From Microbulbifer donghaiensis (GTDB lineage Bacteria; Pseudomonadota; Gammaproteobacteria; Pseudomonadales; Cellvibrionaceae): a stretch of DNA of 64,000 nt. The notes beneath the pieces were generated by a model. The model was not told the DNA's origin and did no database searches. It saw only the letters and a list, made by a program, of their open reading frames with translations. Below are positions 1-9,817 of the stretch, piece by piece. Within the stretch, counting starts at the first letter, position 1; the number at the start of each line of letters is the position of its first letter. Where the stretch lies: contig NZ_FQVA01000001.1 of NCBI RefSeq assembly GCF_900129095.1, forward strand, positions 434,001 to 498,000, given 5' to 3'. The position numbers and the translations under genes were made by a program.

Positions 1-3000
1 AACCTAAGACAAAGTCCCAATCTGTCCAGTCCAGCACAGTACTCGGGTAGCATTTCTTTTGAGCACCCACCGCACCCCAACCGCAAAGCTGAATGTTGTC
101 AATTTTAGATACGTTAGTGCCTTCCCTGTAATATACCGAGTATTCTCTAACCGGCGAGCCATCCACATAAGTAGAAATAGACTTCAACCTTATATCTGCG
201 ACTACCTCACTCTTATTCCTATAGCTACTTATGACGTCATCTCGGTCTTCATATGTAAAACTAACCTCACGATTACCCTGCGTATCGCCGTCTCCGGTGT
301 AGAATATTTTCGAGAGGTAAGAGGCGCCACCACTAAAATAATAGCTATAAATCACGCTGTTATTGTGAAGATCCTGGATCTTTCTCAATTTCCAAGAAAT
401 AGTAGACCCACTTCCGCCGCGCCTTACTCTGCTATTTTCCGTATCGCCAAAATATTTTTTCACGCCATTACTAGAATCAACAGAAAAGGATGCGCCACTC
501 AAAGCACCAGACTGAACAATACGAACAGCCGGATTTGTCTCTGGATAATAGACCGAACCAGAATCTCCATATGTACCATCGTCGTCATCCAAGATAAGCC
601 TTACACCATTAATACATAACTTATCTTGAGAATCATCGGAAACACTCTCGGCACTACCATCCAATGCATAAATATCTGCGCAGCGATCTATTGAACCTCC
701 TGTACTCAAGGACCAGCCCATCCCGAGAATTCCGTTACCAGAGTTGCTACTGTAATTTAGCTTTACACTAGGCTGTAGGGCCGCCCTCCCCGGAGGGATA
801 ATGATTGGTATTGATAATATAGAGCTACCACCACTAACAGTCACCTCGGGATCAATATGACCCACTGTGGAGTCATACTCAGGCACCACCGGATCTGGCA
901 GCACATCATCTAAGATGTCACCAAAGTCTAGCTGCACGATATCTACAAGTGATACGGGCGTGGTCACGCAGGCAATTGACGTGTTGCATGCCGTTAGCTG
1001 ATACTCCCAACTTTCATCAGGGATCGTTTTCGTAATGCTCGCACTTCCCGCTTGGCCCGTATAAATCGAATTCCAATTGACATCACCGAACAACCGCTCC
1101 TCCAGATCCCAACTGGTTACGGTGCTGCTCGCTGAAAATCCCGCTGAATAGGAACGTCTTGGCTTTCCTTCTGCCGGCAGGTTCAACCATACTGACTGAG
1201 GAAGCTGCCTCGCCTCCACACTTGCGCTTACAGCGCTCGGTTCAGAACAGGCCCATTCGAATCCATTACATTGCACTAATTGAAAAGACCAGTAGCCATC
1301 AGACAGGCCTGTAACTGTTGCATCGTCGGTAGTTATCTTATCGCCCGGAGTATGCTCCGAAAAAGTGCCCGATGTACCCTTACGGCTCAATACTTTGTAG
1401 TATTCACCTGAAGCCGGTGCTTCACTAAAAGTTAATAGTGCTGACTGATCAAGTGTCTGAGAAGGCGCTGATGGCGGAGCTGGCTTTGCTGGTGACTTCC
1501 GGACTCGCACAGTGTTTTCTGAACTGAAAGCAGAGCAAGCCCATGCAAAATCATTACAGGCGGCCACCTTGAAATGTAGCTCATCTTTATCTTGCCCGGA
1601 TTGAGGGCTTTGGCTAGTGGTGGCCTGACCAGCACCCGCATATGGCCCGCTGCCAACACGCTTTTCTATGAAATACAGATTTGCGGGAGCTACATCCGGC
1701 CAGTCGACCGTAAAAGTTGTAGTGTTCGAATTGATATCCGAAGGCTTGCCTGGAATCGGCGGTTTAAAACGAACCTGTGTAAAGGAAGTATCGGCACTTA
1801 AAACGCTCGTACATGCCCAAGACCTTAAATTACATGCGAGGACCCGATAATAGTAATCTCCTTCACCTTCTGAAAGAGGATAGTTTATGGTGTTACCACC
1901 ATCTACTATATTGGCGTCTACAAGACCAAAATTTGTACCATCGCTACTTTTGTATAGCTGGTAGTAGGTCGCATTGCCTGAAGGCCTATTCCAACTTAGC
2001 AAGATTTCAGCGGAAGTGCTATTGGCTGGAGCTACTAGATCCGGCTCATCGGGACGCAGCCGAACTTCGACAAGTCCGATGTTTTCCGGCGAGTAACTGG
2101 AACAGGCCCAACTAAACTCATTACATGCTCTTACCCGGAAGTTCCAATAACCATCGGTAAGGCTCGAAACAGGAGCACTGTTGCCTGATGTGTTAGCTGC
2201 AGCATTTATCCAGCTTCCGCCATTAATTTCTTTTGCTTGCACATCATAATATGTCGGGTTTCCGGTTGGTGTATCCCAAGTAACTGTCGCTGCACCATCC
2301 GTCGTACGAGCATCGTCTTCTTCTATTTCGATAATCTTGCCATATTCGTCTTGCCAGATCGTAATCCCAACAACACCTGGTTGGGCGACCCGGCCGGGAG
2401 TAAACCGTACGTAGTTGTTGCCGCTGGCGCTGGAGTAGCTGGAACAGGCCCAGCTAAACTGGTTACAGGCGCTAACACGAAATTTCCAGTCCCCTTCACC
2501 AAAGCCGCCACTACTTTGACTAGTAGTACCCACATAACCATCAACATACTCTGGACTGCTCCAATTGTTAGATTTAGTTCCTTGAAGCTTGTAATAGCTG
2601 GCCGTGCCAGATGGTTTAGACCAGCTCGCAACAATAATTCCGTCAGTACTTTTATAATCCGAAGACGGGGCGCTAGGTTTACTTGGTTTGAAGCGGACCT
2701 GCACCAAATTTGGGCTCGAATAGGCAGAGCAGGACCAACTGGTGTTACATGCCGCAACCATATACTCCCAGTCCGTATTGTTTCCCTTTGCTGCCGGCTC
2801 GTAACTGGCCGTACTAATCGTGACGGCCGGCCCCCAACTTCCGCCTTTGGAACGCTCTTTTACCAGGTAGGAATTAACAGTACCGGCGGGCTTTGTCCAA
2901 TTAAGTGTATAGGTGCTACTTGTAGTATTAATATTTCCAGGAGCAGATGGCTTTGACGGGCGATCAGCAACTGTCGCTCGCCAAGTACCTGAATACGATG

Positions 3001-3622
3001 AGCAGGCCCAACTATAACCATTGCAAGCTCGCACACGATAATCATACCCACCATCCGAAGACACAGTATTGGATGTACTGATTGAAGAGTAACCAGTAAC
3101 GACGTTGGCCCAGGATGTAGTACCCGCCGGAGCTCGCTGGAGATCGTAGTATGTAACAGTGCCGCTTGGCTTTGACCAGCTTACAGTAAATGTTTTAGTG
3201 GTCGCATTGAAGCTCGAAGGCGTAGATGGTTTACTTGGTTTTTTTCTAACTTTAATAATTCCTGAATATGTGTACCCACTGCAAGCACCATTACAGGCCT
3301 GAACCCTATACTTGTAGTCACCATTTCCGCGCCCACTAATCGAGTAGTTTGTATCGGGGTAATCAGCCAAGCCAATATGCGAGTATGTAATCCCCCCATC
3401 AAGTGATTCCTGAATCCAGATTTCTGTAAGTCCTACAGTTCCATCTGGATTACTCCATGATAAATTGTAGCTACCGGAGGTATTGGTTGAGGGTACTGAA
3501 ACATTGGTTCGTATAGAAGGAGCAGTAGGGCCACCTCCTCCTATGGGTGCAGCGTAAAGTTCAGACCACGGAAAGATAACTAGAAATGCTAAAACCCTGA
3601 ATACAAGGTGAATAGTGCTCAC
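1..3622 (-). CDS. Giant secreted FN3-repeat / SpvB-type protein, N-terminal 1,207 codons (partial)
   Basis: The frame starts at a GTG (3620-3622) a few bases after a GGGGGAG ribosome site and stays open to the window edge, so the C-terminus is missing. The first ~28 residues form a signal peptide (VLAFLVIFPW core, cleavage near LYAA). Residues ~35-900 hold about nine degenerate FN3-like modules of 90-100 residues, each ending in a signature such as RACN-x-x-SWACSSYS followed by a V-R-x-K-P-S-K-P linker; the paired cysteines could form a disulfide in each module. From residue ~910 comes an SpvB-like segment (GRAALQPSVKLNYSS, then NGILGMGWSLS and an RC motif), the hallmark of the N-terminal shell of Tc/RHS toxins. 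Base composition is poorer in GC than the housekeeping genes. Known for the family: such shells encapsulate a C-terminal toxin or effector. Here the downstream part is not visible, so toxin activity is inference only. Confidence 0.85.
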   Translation of the reverse strand, partial: MSTIHLVFRVLAFLVIFPWSELYAAPIGGGGPTAPSIRTNVSVPSTNTSGSYNLSWSNPDGTVGLTEIWIQESLDGGITYSHIGLADYPDTNYSISGRGNGDYKYRVQACNGACSGYTYSGIIKVRKKPSKPSTPSSFNATTKTFTVSWSKPSGTVTYYDLQRAPAGTTSWANVVTGYSSISTSNTVSSDGGYDYRVRACNGYSWACSSYSGTWRATVADRPSKPSAPGNINTTSSTYTLNWTKPAGTVNSYLVKERSKGGSWGPAVTISTASYEPAAKGNNTDWEYMVAACNTSWSCSAYSSPNLVQVRFKPSKPSAPSSDYKSTDGIIVASWSKPSGTASYYKLQGTKSNNWSSPEYVDGYVGTTSQSSGGFGEGDWKFRVSACNQFSWACSSYSSASGNNYVRFTPGRVAQPGVVGITIWQDEYGKIIEIEEDDARTTDGAATVTWDTPTGNPTYYDVQAKEINGGSWINAAANTSGNSAPVSSLTDGYWNFRVRACNEFSWACSSYSPENIGLVEVRLRPDEPDLVAPANSTSAEILLSWNRPSGNATYYQLYKSSDGTNFGLVDANIVDGGNTINYPLSEGEGDYYYRVLACNLRSWACTSVLSADTSFTQVRFKPPIPGKPSDINSNTTTFTVDWPDVAPANLYFIEKRVGSGPYAGAGQATTSQSPQSGQDKDELHFKVAACNDFAWACSAFSSENTVRVRKSPAKPAPPSAPSQTLDQSALLTFSEAPASGEYYKVLSRKGTSGTFSEHTPGDKITTDDATVTGLSDGYWSFQLVQCNGFEWACSEPSAVSASVEARQLPQSVWLNLPAEGKPRRSYSAGFSASSTVTSWDLEERLFGDVNWNSIYTGQAGSASITKTIPDESWEYQLTACNTSIACVTTPVSLVDIVQLDFGDILDDVLPDPVVPEYDSTVGHIDPEVTVSGGSSILSIPIIIPPGRAALQPSVKLNYSSNSGNGILGMGWSLSTGGSIDRCADIYALDGSAESVSDDSQDKLCINGVRLILDDDDGTYGDSGSVYYPETNPAVRIVQSGALSGASFSVDSSNGVKKYFGDTENSRVRRGGSGSTISWKLRKIQDLHNNSVIYSYYFSGGASYLSKIFYTGDGDTQGNREVSFTYEDRDDVISSYRNKSEVVADIRLKSISTYVDGSPVREYSVYYREGTNVSKIDNIQLCGWGAVGAQKKCYPSTVLDWTDWDFVLG

Positions 3623-4080
3623 TTGCTCCCCCAAGGATGACTTTATTTAATTTATTTTTATATAGCCTTCTAAACGGATAGCACCGAGGCCGGCCAGGAG
3701 CTTTATATCAAGTTTCAAAAAATAATTAGAACTAGTCTCCTGTCGCGGAATATAACTTAGAAAGTATTTCCATGGCCATTACACGTCATTACAAGCGCCG
3801 AACTGTGACCTGACGCACAAAAACCCTATCGTTCAAGGCGCGCAGATCTACGCAAAGCACACCAAAAATGAGCCTTCCTGCCATTGGCCGCTCCCTTAGG
3901 TAGCAAGGCGCGAGCTTTTGATCAGTCGGCCTATTTAACTCAAAGTCCCTTTTCGAAACATCAATATGTGACTATTAAGACGTGGCCATTGTCAGGGACA
4001 GCTTACGGACTGGCGGCCGGCCATAGAATTATGCTCTATGTAGTGGCACACTAAATTTTGCCACCTCTTTTTTGATTGGC
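3623..4080. other. Intergenic region upstream of the FN3/SpvB gene
   Basis: About 460 bases, no convincing open frame. It must carry the promoter of the leftward giant gene and the end of the decayed integrase. I see no clear terminator or repeat. Confidence 0.5.
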
Positions 4081-5328
4081 TCAATTTTCGTTACAGAACC
4101 TGGCCCACTCCTCCATCATTCTCCGACCCTCTTCAGCTAACTCTCCGCGAGCATATGCCGACCGGGTTTTATCATCATTAATATGTGCCAAAGCTAGCTC
4201 GGATCAGTGGTCGGGAAAGCGCCCATTTTGGAAAGATCAACCCTTGAAATTGGTCCCGAACCCATGTGGCGTAGCGACGCGGCCTTATTTTGGATCGAGA
4301 AATCCGGGTCCGCCAGCTGCAATATCTGCTTAATGGGCTCGTTTGATTATCGCTCCCTTGGCCGCATTGCTCATGCCGTCACCGCTGGCACGTGAAAAAA
4401 TAGAAGCGGCATTTTGTGGAACGCTCCTGAGTATTCGCAATGCCACATCTGATAACGGTACTATATGCACCCACCCGGCTTTCATTCGCTCTCGAGTAAT
4501 TCACCATAGGGGCTCTGGTAGGTGTACTTCCATCCAAGCAGTGTCGGGATTTTGATCAACTTATGAGGCAATCACTTCCCACGGGCGGGAGGCAGCAAAT
4601 ATGGCAAATTTCAACGCTCTTGCCGCCATTCCTCTTTGTTTAGCTATCGCAGCCATGAAACGGGGCATCTCGCGTATAGGACGTGTAGGATGGTGTGCCC
4701 GGGCCTTCATTTTGACAAGCCTATCGACACTTGGTAGCAGTGGCTTCAAGAGCTGAAGTCGTGCGGGGTTTTCCATATCTCAGAAACCGGGGGCAACTGC
4801 ATAGCCAAAAACATTCTCCATACGCTGAATAACCCTGCTGGCGGTTTCAGTTTTCACTGTCCAAAAGGGAGACAAGGTAGTCAGCAGCTCCTGCCGGTTG
4901 ATTTCAGCTACAGGCCTGTCACCAATTTTCTCAAAAGCAAAATTCTCAAGTGTCCGCTACTATTGTTTTGAGCACTTGGTGTTCCTGATCTCCTGACGCT
5001 TGATCCCGCGGCGCGTAATTGCCGCATTCCGGAAGCTGGTCAGTTTGGCCTGCGATGCGATTAACTTAATCCGAGCCTCAGCCCGTTTCATTACTTGATC
5101 ACAGCCCTCCCGAATTACGGCGCGCATCTCGCGAGCAATTGATCTCTGGATAAGCTCCCAAGCCGATCTCCTTCCGCTTACTCCCGACCTGGCGCGAAGT
5201 ATCCAACTTACTGCGCCGCTGCTTTGTACCTGCAGATGGAAACCCGCTACCCCGCCTGCGGAATTCAACCCTTTGGTGGAAATTCTGCGCACTTCAACCG
5301 CCTTCAGCTCTCGAGCCAATTTTGGCAT
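4081..5328 (-). pseudogene. Decayed P4-type tyrosine integrase
   Basis: Reading leftward, successive pieces of one phage integrase appear in different frames. An N-terminal arm-binding segment begins MPKLARELKAVEVRRI and continues with AGGVAGFHLQV near 5328-5180. A catalytic-core piece ALKFAIFAASRPWEV lies near 4630-4570 (its Arg is the first catalytic Arg), followed by RMKAGWVHIVPLSD near 4490-4440 after an in-frame stop. The C-terminal box ELALAHINDDKTRSAYARGEL lies near 4200-4140, carrying the His and the nucleophilic Tyr, and the gene ends at 4081. Several stops and frameshifts separate the pieces, and the HGFR box reads HGFG, so the second catalytic Arg is lost. It is therefore a dead integrase, the relic of a genomic island. 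The start at 5328 is chosen by alignment of the family N-terminus. Confidence 0.82.
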
Positions 5329-6221
5329 CACTCTCGACTCATAAACATCCGGGTGGATTCTACCCAGCATTAAACTCCACATAAGTATTGAGATTGAGTA
5401 AAACTGAACGGACCTTCATGAGACAGTAATAATTTTAACTTGTTGTTTTTATTAGATTATTTAGATGGCATGGCACGGCATGAATCAATCGTTTGGCGGT
5501 CTGCCCCACCGTCATAAAAAAAACCAACCCCATCTGTCTGGCGTGAATCAATCGCACTTGGCCACAGCAGTTTCACAGCGACTCTCGCTACACTCAATTT
5601 TCCGCCTGTTGGGAACTCCCCCGGCCAAAAGACTAAATCAAGACGTCGCCAGCTTTGTTGCGGGCTCGCTAGTTTTTCTCTGCGGCCCCATACGCGCTTC
5701 CATCTCTTCGCAGAGAAGGCTTCTGGAAACAAGAGTAAATTACTGAACCCGCCTCTTATGAAGATTTGCTGTAAGGCGATCTATACAAAACGCCTGGGCC
5801 CAAATTTCGCCAATCAATTCTTTTCACGCCTTCGAAATTTCCGGCACGGACCACTTGGAATTCCTTTTCGCCTTTTGACACAAGCAAGTTTCGTTACGAA
5901 ACCCAGCAACGAATGGATCCCTCAATGCACCATTCAGAGTCATTTTTTGGCGCAGGCCTATTTCTCATGGCAATTTTTCACTGTTCAATTTTTAACCATT
6001 ATCTACCATTCAGATATGGCTGAATTTTGACCATCCCCGGTCAACACTGGCCATAACCAAAACCTAACCGTATCGGCGGCGCCGGGCTCGTGCGCACAGG
6101 AGGCTATTGCCCGCAAAAACTGTACGGCTGGTTTATTGGTGTGCGAGGCGCACACCCGACATTTTTACGGGGTTGATTGCAACTTAATGGTTTACAGCGT
6201 GATGTAATGAGGAGTCCACCT
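5329..6221. other. Unassigned stretch between integrase relic and peroxidase
   Basis: About 890 bases with three open frames of 90-93 codons (5457-5732 minus, 5465-5746 plus, 5758-6030 plus), none with a good ribosome site, recognisable motif or protein-like composition. It probably holds eroded island DNA and the promoter of the downstream peroxidase. The ribosome site GAGGAG for the peroxidase lies at 6209-6213. Confidence 0.5.
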
Positions 6222-7964
6222 ATGGAAAGGTCGGAGCGGAAAAGACAGAATTTCTTGATGCCAGCATCAGCAGTTCTGCTGACTATGGCGTTTGGGGTAA
6301 ACGCAGTAGCGGAAGAGGAGGCCATTCTCAGAGAACAAGCCTTGAAGGTGCTCGGTAAACACGTGTTCTTCGATACAGACCTATCGATGCCTAAAGGCAA
6401 TCAGGCCTGTGTCTCCTGTCATGAACCTTTCGCTGGAGGTACCAGCGGCTTCTCCGACGTAAATGAAACGACCGTCGGCGTGCCCGGCGCAAACTTTGAT
6501 ACGGACCCAACCGCAATAGGTGGCCGCAAGCCACCTTCTAATACCTACGCAACGTTTAGCCCCTCATTCTCTGTGGCTCCCTTCCCCCCTTCACCTGATG
6601 GACCATGCTTCGGTCTGTCTGTATCAGGCTTTTGCGGCGGTAACTTTTGGGACGGACGTTCACAGGGTGAATCAACGGACGGCCTAATCTTCCGTGACGC
6701 TGGCACGGCTGGCCCCCACTTGGGCATGGAAGTTTTCTATAACATCGAAAATGCCGCGATAATGGCATTTGCTAAATACCGCGGCCCGACCTCGGATCAA
6801 GCACTAAACCCGATGCCCAATGCGGTTGAGCAAAATATTGGCCGCAAGGAAGTATGTGAATTAGTAGCTGAGTCTACCTACAGTCCACTCTATAAGCTCG
6901 CATGGGGCGAAGACATAGACTGCAGCAGTACTTATGCCTACTTAGGCGAAACGCATTACGACATCAGCTTTAAACGGATGATGCTAGCGGTCGGTGCCTA
7001 CCAGCATAGCGAAGATATCAACTCGTTCAGTTCCAAACGGGATATAGCACTGAGGTCTGAGTTGGCCTGTGACGGCTATAGCTTCCCGGAGCATTATAAT
7101 CCCGCAGTGTGTAAGAAGCTCTACAAGTCGGGTAAAGAGCCCGGTAAATTCCCACTTATGCTGCTAACAGATCAGGAAAACGAGGGGCACGATCTGTTTT
7201 ACGGTGAGGCTGGATGTCAATTCTGCCACAGCAATAAGCCTACCATAGCTTTTGGCCCCTTTAATTTTCCCGGAGATGATGGCACCGAGCTAGAGCAAAC
7301 TTACACCGACCACGGTTATCACAACATCGGTGTGCCGGTAAACGCGCTCATTCCTAAGTTCAATGGGCCAGATACGGGGGCAAATAATCATCAGCTAGGT
7401 GCACTTGATGGCCTACACAGGACACCGACGCTGCGAAATGTGACAAAAGGTGAAAAGTCCAATTTCGTCAAGGCTTACACGCACAGTGGCTGGTTTAAGA
7501 CCCTCGAGGGGCTGGTTCATTTCTATAATACGAGCCGGAATTTCGGGGACGAAGCTGGCCAGAAAAAGCGCTGCGAGGAGCTCTTCCCTGAGCAGGAAAC
7601 TTTTACTATGGCGGAAGCTCTCGCCAATAATTGCTGGCCAGCCCCTGAATTCAATACCGGGCTTGCGCCAGCAAACTTCGTTGGCAATATTGGGCTTACC
7701 GAAGACCAAGAGGCGGCTCTGGTGGCCTACATCAAGACATTGAATGACCAGCACACCGCTAAAACGCCAGTTTTAGTGAAATCCAATTCTTTCCACATGA
7801 GTCCGGTGGCAATGCTCTTCGCCACAGAAAAGTGGAGCGAAGAGATCTGCGAAATGGGCACTCCATCGAATGGCGTATATTCGGTTAAGGTAAAGTCCCC
7901 CAAGAACTGCGTGCGCTTCAAAGACCTCTTGGACATTTTGGGAGAAGGTTACTGGGTTAAGTAG
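6222..7964 (+). CDS. Exported di-heme cytochrome c peroxidase family protein
   Basis: A 580-residue protein of the bacterial CcpA/MauG superfamily. Known members use two c-type hemes in the periplasm to reduce H2O2 or to oxidise a partner protein. I choose ATG 6222 because GAGGAG lies 9 bases upstream and the protein then opens with a classical signal peptide (basic MERSERKRQ, hydrophobic LMPASAVLLTMAFGVNA, cleavage before EEE). Two heme-binding motifs are visible: CVSCH at residues 63-67 and CQFCH at 332-336, the usual spacing for this superfamily. It is longer than classical CcpA (about 320-350), with extra loops, resembling the long MauG/YhjA-like relatives. It is followed by a good terminator, so it is probably transcribed alone. 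The physiological substrate cannot be told from sequence. Confidence 0.88.
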   Translation: MERSERKRQNFLMPASAVLLTMAFGVNAVAEEEAILREQALKVLGKHVFFDTDLSMPKGNQACVSCHEPFAGGTSGFSDVNETTVGVPGANFDTDPTAIGGRKPPSNTYATFSPSFSVAPFPPSPDGPCFGLSVSGFCGGNFWDGRSQGESTDGLIFRDAGTAGPHLGMEVFYNIENAAIMAFAKYRGPTSDQALNPMPNAVEQNIGRKEVCELVAESTYSPLYKLAWGEDIDCSSTYAYLGETHYDISFKRMMLAVGAYQHSEDINSFSSKRDIALRSELACDGYSFPEHYNPAVCKKLYKSGKEPGKFPLMLLTDQENEGHDLFYGEAGCQFCHSNKPTIAFGPFNFPGDDGTELEQTYTDHGYHNIGVPVNALIPKFNGPDTGANNHQLGALDGLHRTPTLRNVTKGEKSNFVKAYTHSGWFKTLEGLVHFYNTSRNFGDEAGQKKRCEELFPEQETFTMAEALANNCWPAPEFNTGLAPANFVGNIGLTEDQEAALVAYIKTLNDQHTAKTPVLVKSNSFHMSPVAMLFATEKWSEEICEMGTPSNGVYSVKVKSPKNCVRFKDLLDILGEGYWVK

Positions 7965-8007
7965 CAAGTTCCCGCACAGCTATCACTAGTCGTTTAACTA
8001 ATCAAAG

Positions 8008-8041
8008 GGTTTCCCCTGCGGCAGCGGGGGAAACTCTTTTT
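8008..8041 (+). terminator. Rho-independent terminator after the di-heme peroxidase
   Basis: Perfect stem GTTTCCCCTGC / GCGGGGGAAAC with a short loop (8009-8033), followed by CTCTTTTT. It lies 45 bases after the peroxidase stop. Confidence 0.85.
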
Positions 8042-8144
8042 CGTTGCCGAGTCTGGGCCAGCTCAATCTTTTGATAAACCATAACGGACATTACTAAGTC
8101 GCGTTGGATTAGAGACTGGGGGCCGGTCACAGCGAAAAAAGGCG

Positions 8145-8261
8145 GATATCAGCTATTACGTGATGACCTATTACAACCGACAGTCTTCCCATCAGCACAT
8201 CCACGGAATACCGCCAGGCAAGGCGGAAGAGAAGCTCAATTTACTGTCTGGAAGTAGCTGA
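8145..8261 (+). pseudogene. C-terminal remnant of an IS3-family transposase (OrfB)
   Basis: The frame ends in the typical IS3-group tail: ADISYYVMTYYNRQ, then GIPPGKAEEKLNLLSG and a TGA at 8259-8261. In the family this is the piece just after the catalytic DDE Glu (YYN..RPH....PP..AEEKL). Upstream (8090-8145) similarity fades in another frame, so only about 40 codons survive. No terminal inverted repeats or full element can be seen. The fragment is evidence of past IS activity in the 4-9.5 kb accessory stretch. Confidence 0.65.
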
Positions 8262-8483
8262 CTACGACAAGCCAACAACAGTAGCGCCGGACCAAAAATG
8301 TCTATCCGGTCACTTACAGTGACTTATGAGTCCAACTTAAAAGTTGCAATACTGAGCCTTGGCCTTAAACTTACAGTTACTAGATATTTATACGCACTGC
8401 ACTTAACTGCGTGAGCGGCAACCACCATTGCACCAGCCCTGATGCAAGGGCTTAAACAGAGCATCGGCACAAAGAGGTAAACC

Positions 8484-8660
8484 ATGAACTTTATTAAAGA
8501 ATTTTTTGATGCTGAACCGAAGCAAGTAGAAACCCTAGACCGCGGCAAAGCTGACATTGGGCTGGCTCAGGAAGCACCAGCCCATGGTAACGAGAGTAGT
8601 GCGGAATTCTTCTTGACCACAACAGTTACCTCACACCTGGCAAATGCCGGACTGATTTAA
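8484..8660 (+). CDS. Small hypothetical protein (58 aa), first gene of phage-like cassette
   Basis: ATG with AGAGGTAAACC just upstream. It encodes an acidic 58-residue protein beginning MNFIKEFFDAEPKQVETLD and ending in SHLANAGLI. There is no known domain. It lies 40 bases before the winged-helix gene and on the same strand. I keep it because of the ribosome site, the spacing and the sensible composition. Function unknown. Confidence 0.55.
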   Translation: MNFIKEFFDAEPKQVETLDRGKADIGLAQEAPAHGNESSAEFFLTTTVTSHLANAGLI

Positions 8661-8700
8661 CCCGCTGATACGCAGCACTACAGACTAAGCGAGGTGAAGA

Positions 8701-9048
8701 ATGGAGCTGAAGATTTACAGGAGCCTTAAAGGATTCCTGGGGCTTCTAAAGGATCGAGGGACTAACGGCCGGGAAATGCCAGTAGGAGCAGCACAGGTAT
8801 TCCTTGAGCTGGCTGCAGACGATGGACTGACGATGACCCAGGTTATGCAGAGAACGGGTCAGACACAGTCCAGTGCCAGCCGAAATTCGAGGATGCTCAC
8901 GGCTTGGACCACGCCCAAGCTACAAGGACTCGACTTGGCCGAGTGGAGAGCAGCCCCTGACGATTTTAGAAGCAAGCACCTTTTCCTTAACCCCAAGGGT
9001 AAGAAGCTGATCAAGCGTATAACGCACATCATGGGAGAAGTAGTATGA
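8701..9048 (+). CDS. MarR-like winged-helix protein, phage type
   Basis: A 115-residue protein preceded by GAGGTGAAG. Residues ~28-65 (AAQVFLELAADDGLTMTQVMQRTGQTQSSASRN) read as a helix-turn-helix: a helix, a turn with an LTMTQV positioning helix, then a serine-rich recognition helix, as in MarR-type winged helices. The end (KHLFLNPKGKKLIKRI) fits the wing and the C-terminal helix of that fold. The stop overlaps the next start (ATGA at 9045-9048), so the two genes are translationally coupled. Similar short regulators are common in prophages and integrative elements. What it regulates is unknown; its own cassette is the obvious candidate. Confidence 0.7.
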   Translation: MELKIYRSLKGFLGLLKDRGTNGREMPVGAAQVFLELAADDGLTMTQVMQRTGQTQSSASRNSRMLTAWTTPKLQGLDLAEWRAAPDDFRSKHLFLNPKGKKLIKRITHIMGEVV

Positions 9049-9311
9049 AGCGTCGAACACTGGAAATAGTTTGGTTGATGTTGTTCCTTGCGGGTCCTCT
9101 CGTCATCATGATTCCCAGCTACAGCGCACAACTGGGCGTCTATGAAGCATTGGGATTGCTGTCGGTAATTCTGCTGATTGCTCCGTCAGAATCCGCCAGG
9201 AGAAAGAAGCAAGAAACAGAGCACAAGCACTATGCGGCCTCAGTCACGGGTGGCATGAAACATTCCGGAAAGTGCGAGGAATCTGACAGCTCGCCCCCCG
9301 AAACCAGATGA
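9045..9311 (+). CDS. Small two-helix membrane protein
   Basis: 88 residues, starting inside the stop codon of the winged-helix gene (ATGA). Two hydrophobic segments (IVWLMLFLAGPLVIMIPSY at ~8-26 and YEALGLLSVILLIAP at ~33-48) are followed by a charged, hydrophilic tail. The topology recalls small phage membrane proteins such as holin-like products, but no motif proves this. The function is unknown. Confidence 0.65.
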   Translation: MKRRTLEIVWLMLFLAGPLVIMIPSYSAQLGVYEALGLLSVILLIAPSESARRKKQETEHKHYAASVTGGMKHSGKCEESDSSPPETR

Positions 9312-9318
9312 GCAAACA

Positions 9319-9480
9319 ATGAAACGTCAATCGCCAAATAACACGGTAAAAGGCAGTGGCCTGGTGACAATCAGGCCCGCCTTTGTGCGACTGCTAAACA
9401 AAAACTCTAATGCTCAGTGTGCCCGCTGGACTCCCACCCACGCTCCAATAGTAGCTGTGTTTATTCGCTACCAACCCTGA
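9319..9480 (+). CDS. Possible small protein (53 aa), end of cassette
   Basis: ATG 7 bases after the previous stop, running 53 codons (begins MKRQSPNNTVKGSG) to TGA 9478-9480. There is no recognisable domain and no strong ribosome site of its own. Its close spacing to the upstream gene is the only positive argument, so it may be a chance frame. Confidence 0.3.
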   Translation: MKRQSPNNTVKGSGLVTIRPAFVRLLNKNSNAQCARWTPTHAPIVAVFIRYQP

Positions 9481-9538
9481 AGAAGTCCCTGACCATTGGC
9501 ATCACGCCTGAGCCCGTTACCAAAGCCCACCCCCCTGA

Positions 9539-9817
9539 TCACAGGTGCTTCTGCAGCTCCGCCAGATTCAGCGTCGGGGTTATCCAAATCTCCGCATCCA
9601 ACGCCGCGAAGAATGCCTCGTTGTGCGCCATCAGTTTGTCCTGTTTCATTTCCTCAAAGATGAAAATCGCCGCCCGCTTTCCCTCTTTCAAGTGGAAGAA
9701 GGCTGCCTCCGGCTTGGCGGCATCAATAAACCGATTGATCGCGGCGGACATGGATTTGTCGGCAACGGCGGCATTGCCGCGCGCAACCGGGATCAGGACT
9801 TCCATTAGCAGTCGCAC
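9539..9817 (-). CDS. Small conserved-looking protein (92 aa), possibly DUF3303-like
   Basis: Reads MRLLMEVLIPVARGNAAVAD at the start, then KPEAAFFHLKEGKRAAIFIF, and ends with a WITPTLNLAELQKHL segment. The pattern of a beta strand, a helix with invariant-looking KPEAA, and a strand fits a small ferredoxin-like alpha/beta barrel such as the DUF3303-type proteins, which is recalled rather than tested. Met5 (9805) is an alternative start. It stands alone between the small-gene cassette and the next operon. No function is assigned. Confidence 0.6.
   Translation of the reverse strand: MRLLMEVLIPVARGNAAVADKSMSAAINRFIDAAKPEAAFFHLKEGKRAAIFIFEEMKQDKLMAHNEAFFAALDAEIWITPTLNLAELQKHL

Larger units (their letters stand above)
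7965..8483. other. Intergenic stretch with terminator and IS3 remnant
   Basis: Contains the peroxidase terminator and the IS3 tail. The rest (8262-8483) presumably holds the promoter of the small-gene cassette; I see no clear -35/-10 pair. Confidence 0.5.

Noticed and set aside
5457-6030. Three open frames of 90-93 codons
   Set aside because: Two overlap on opposite strands, none has a ribosome site or protein-like motif; they lie in eroded DNA.
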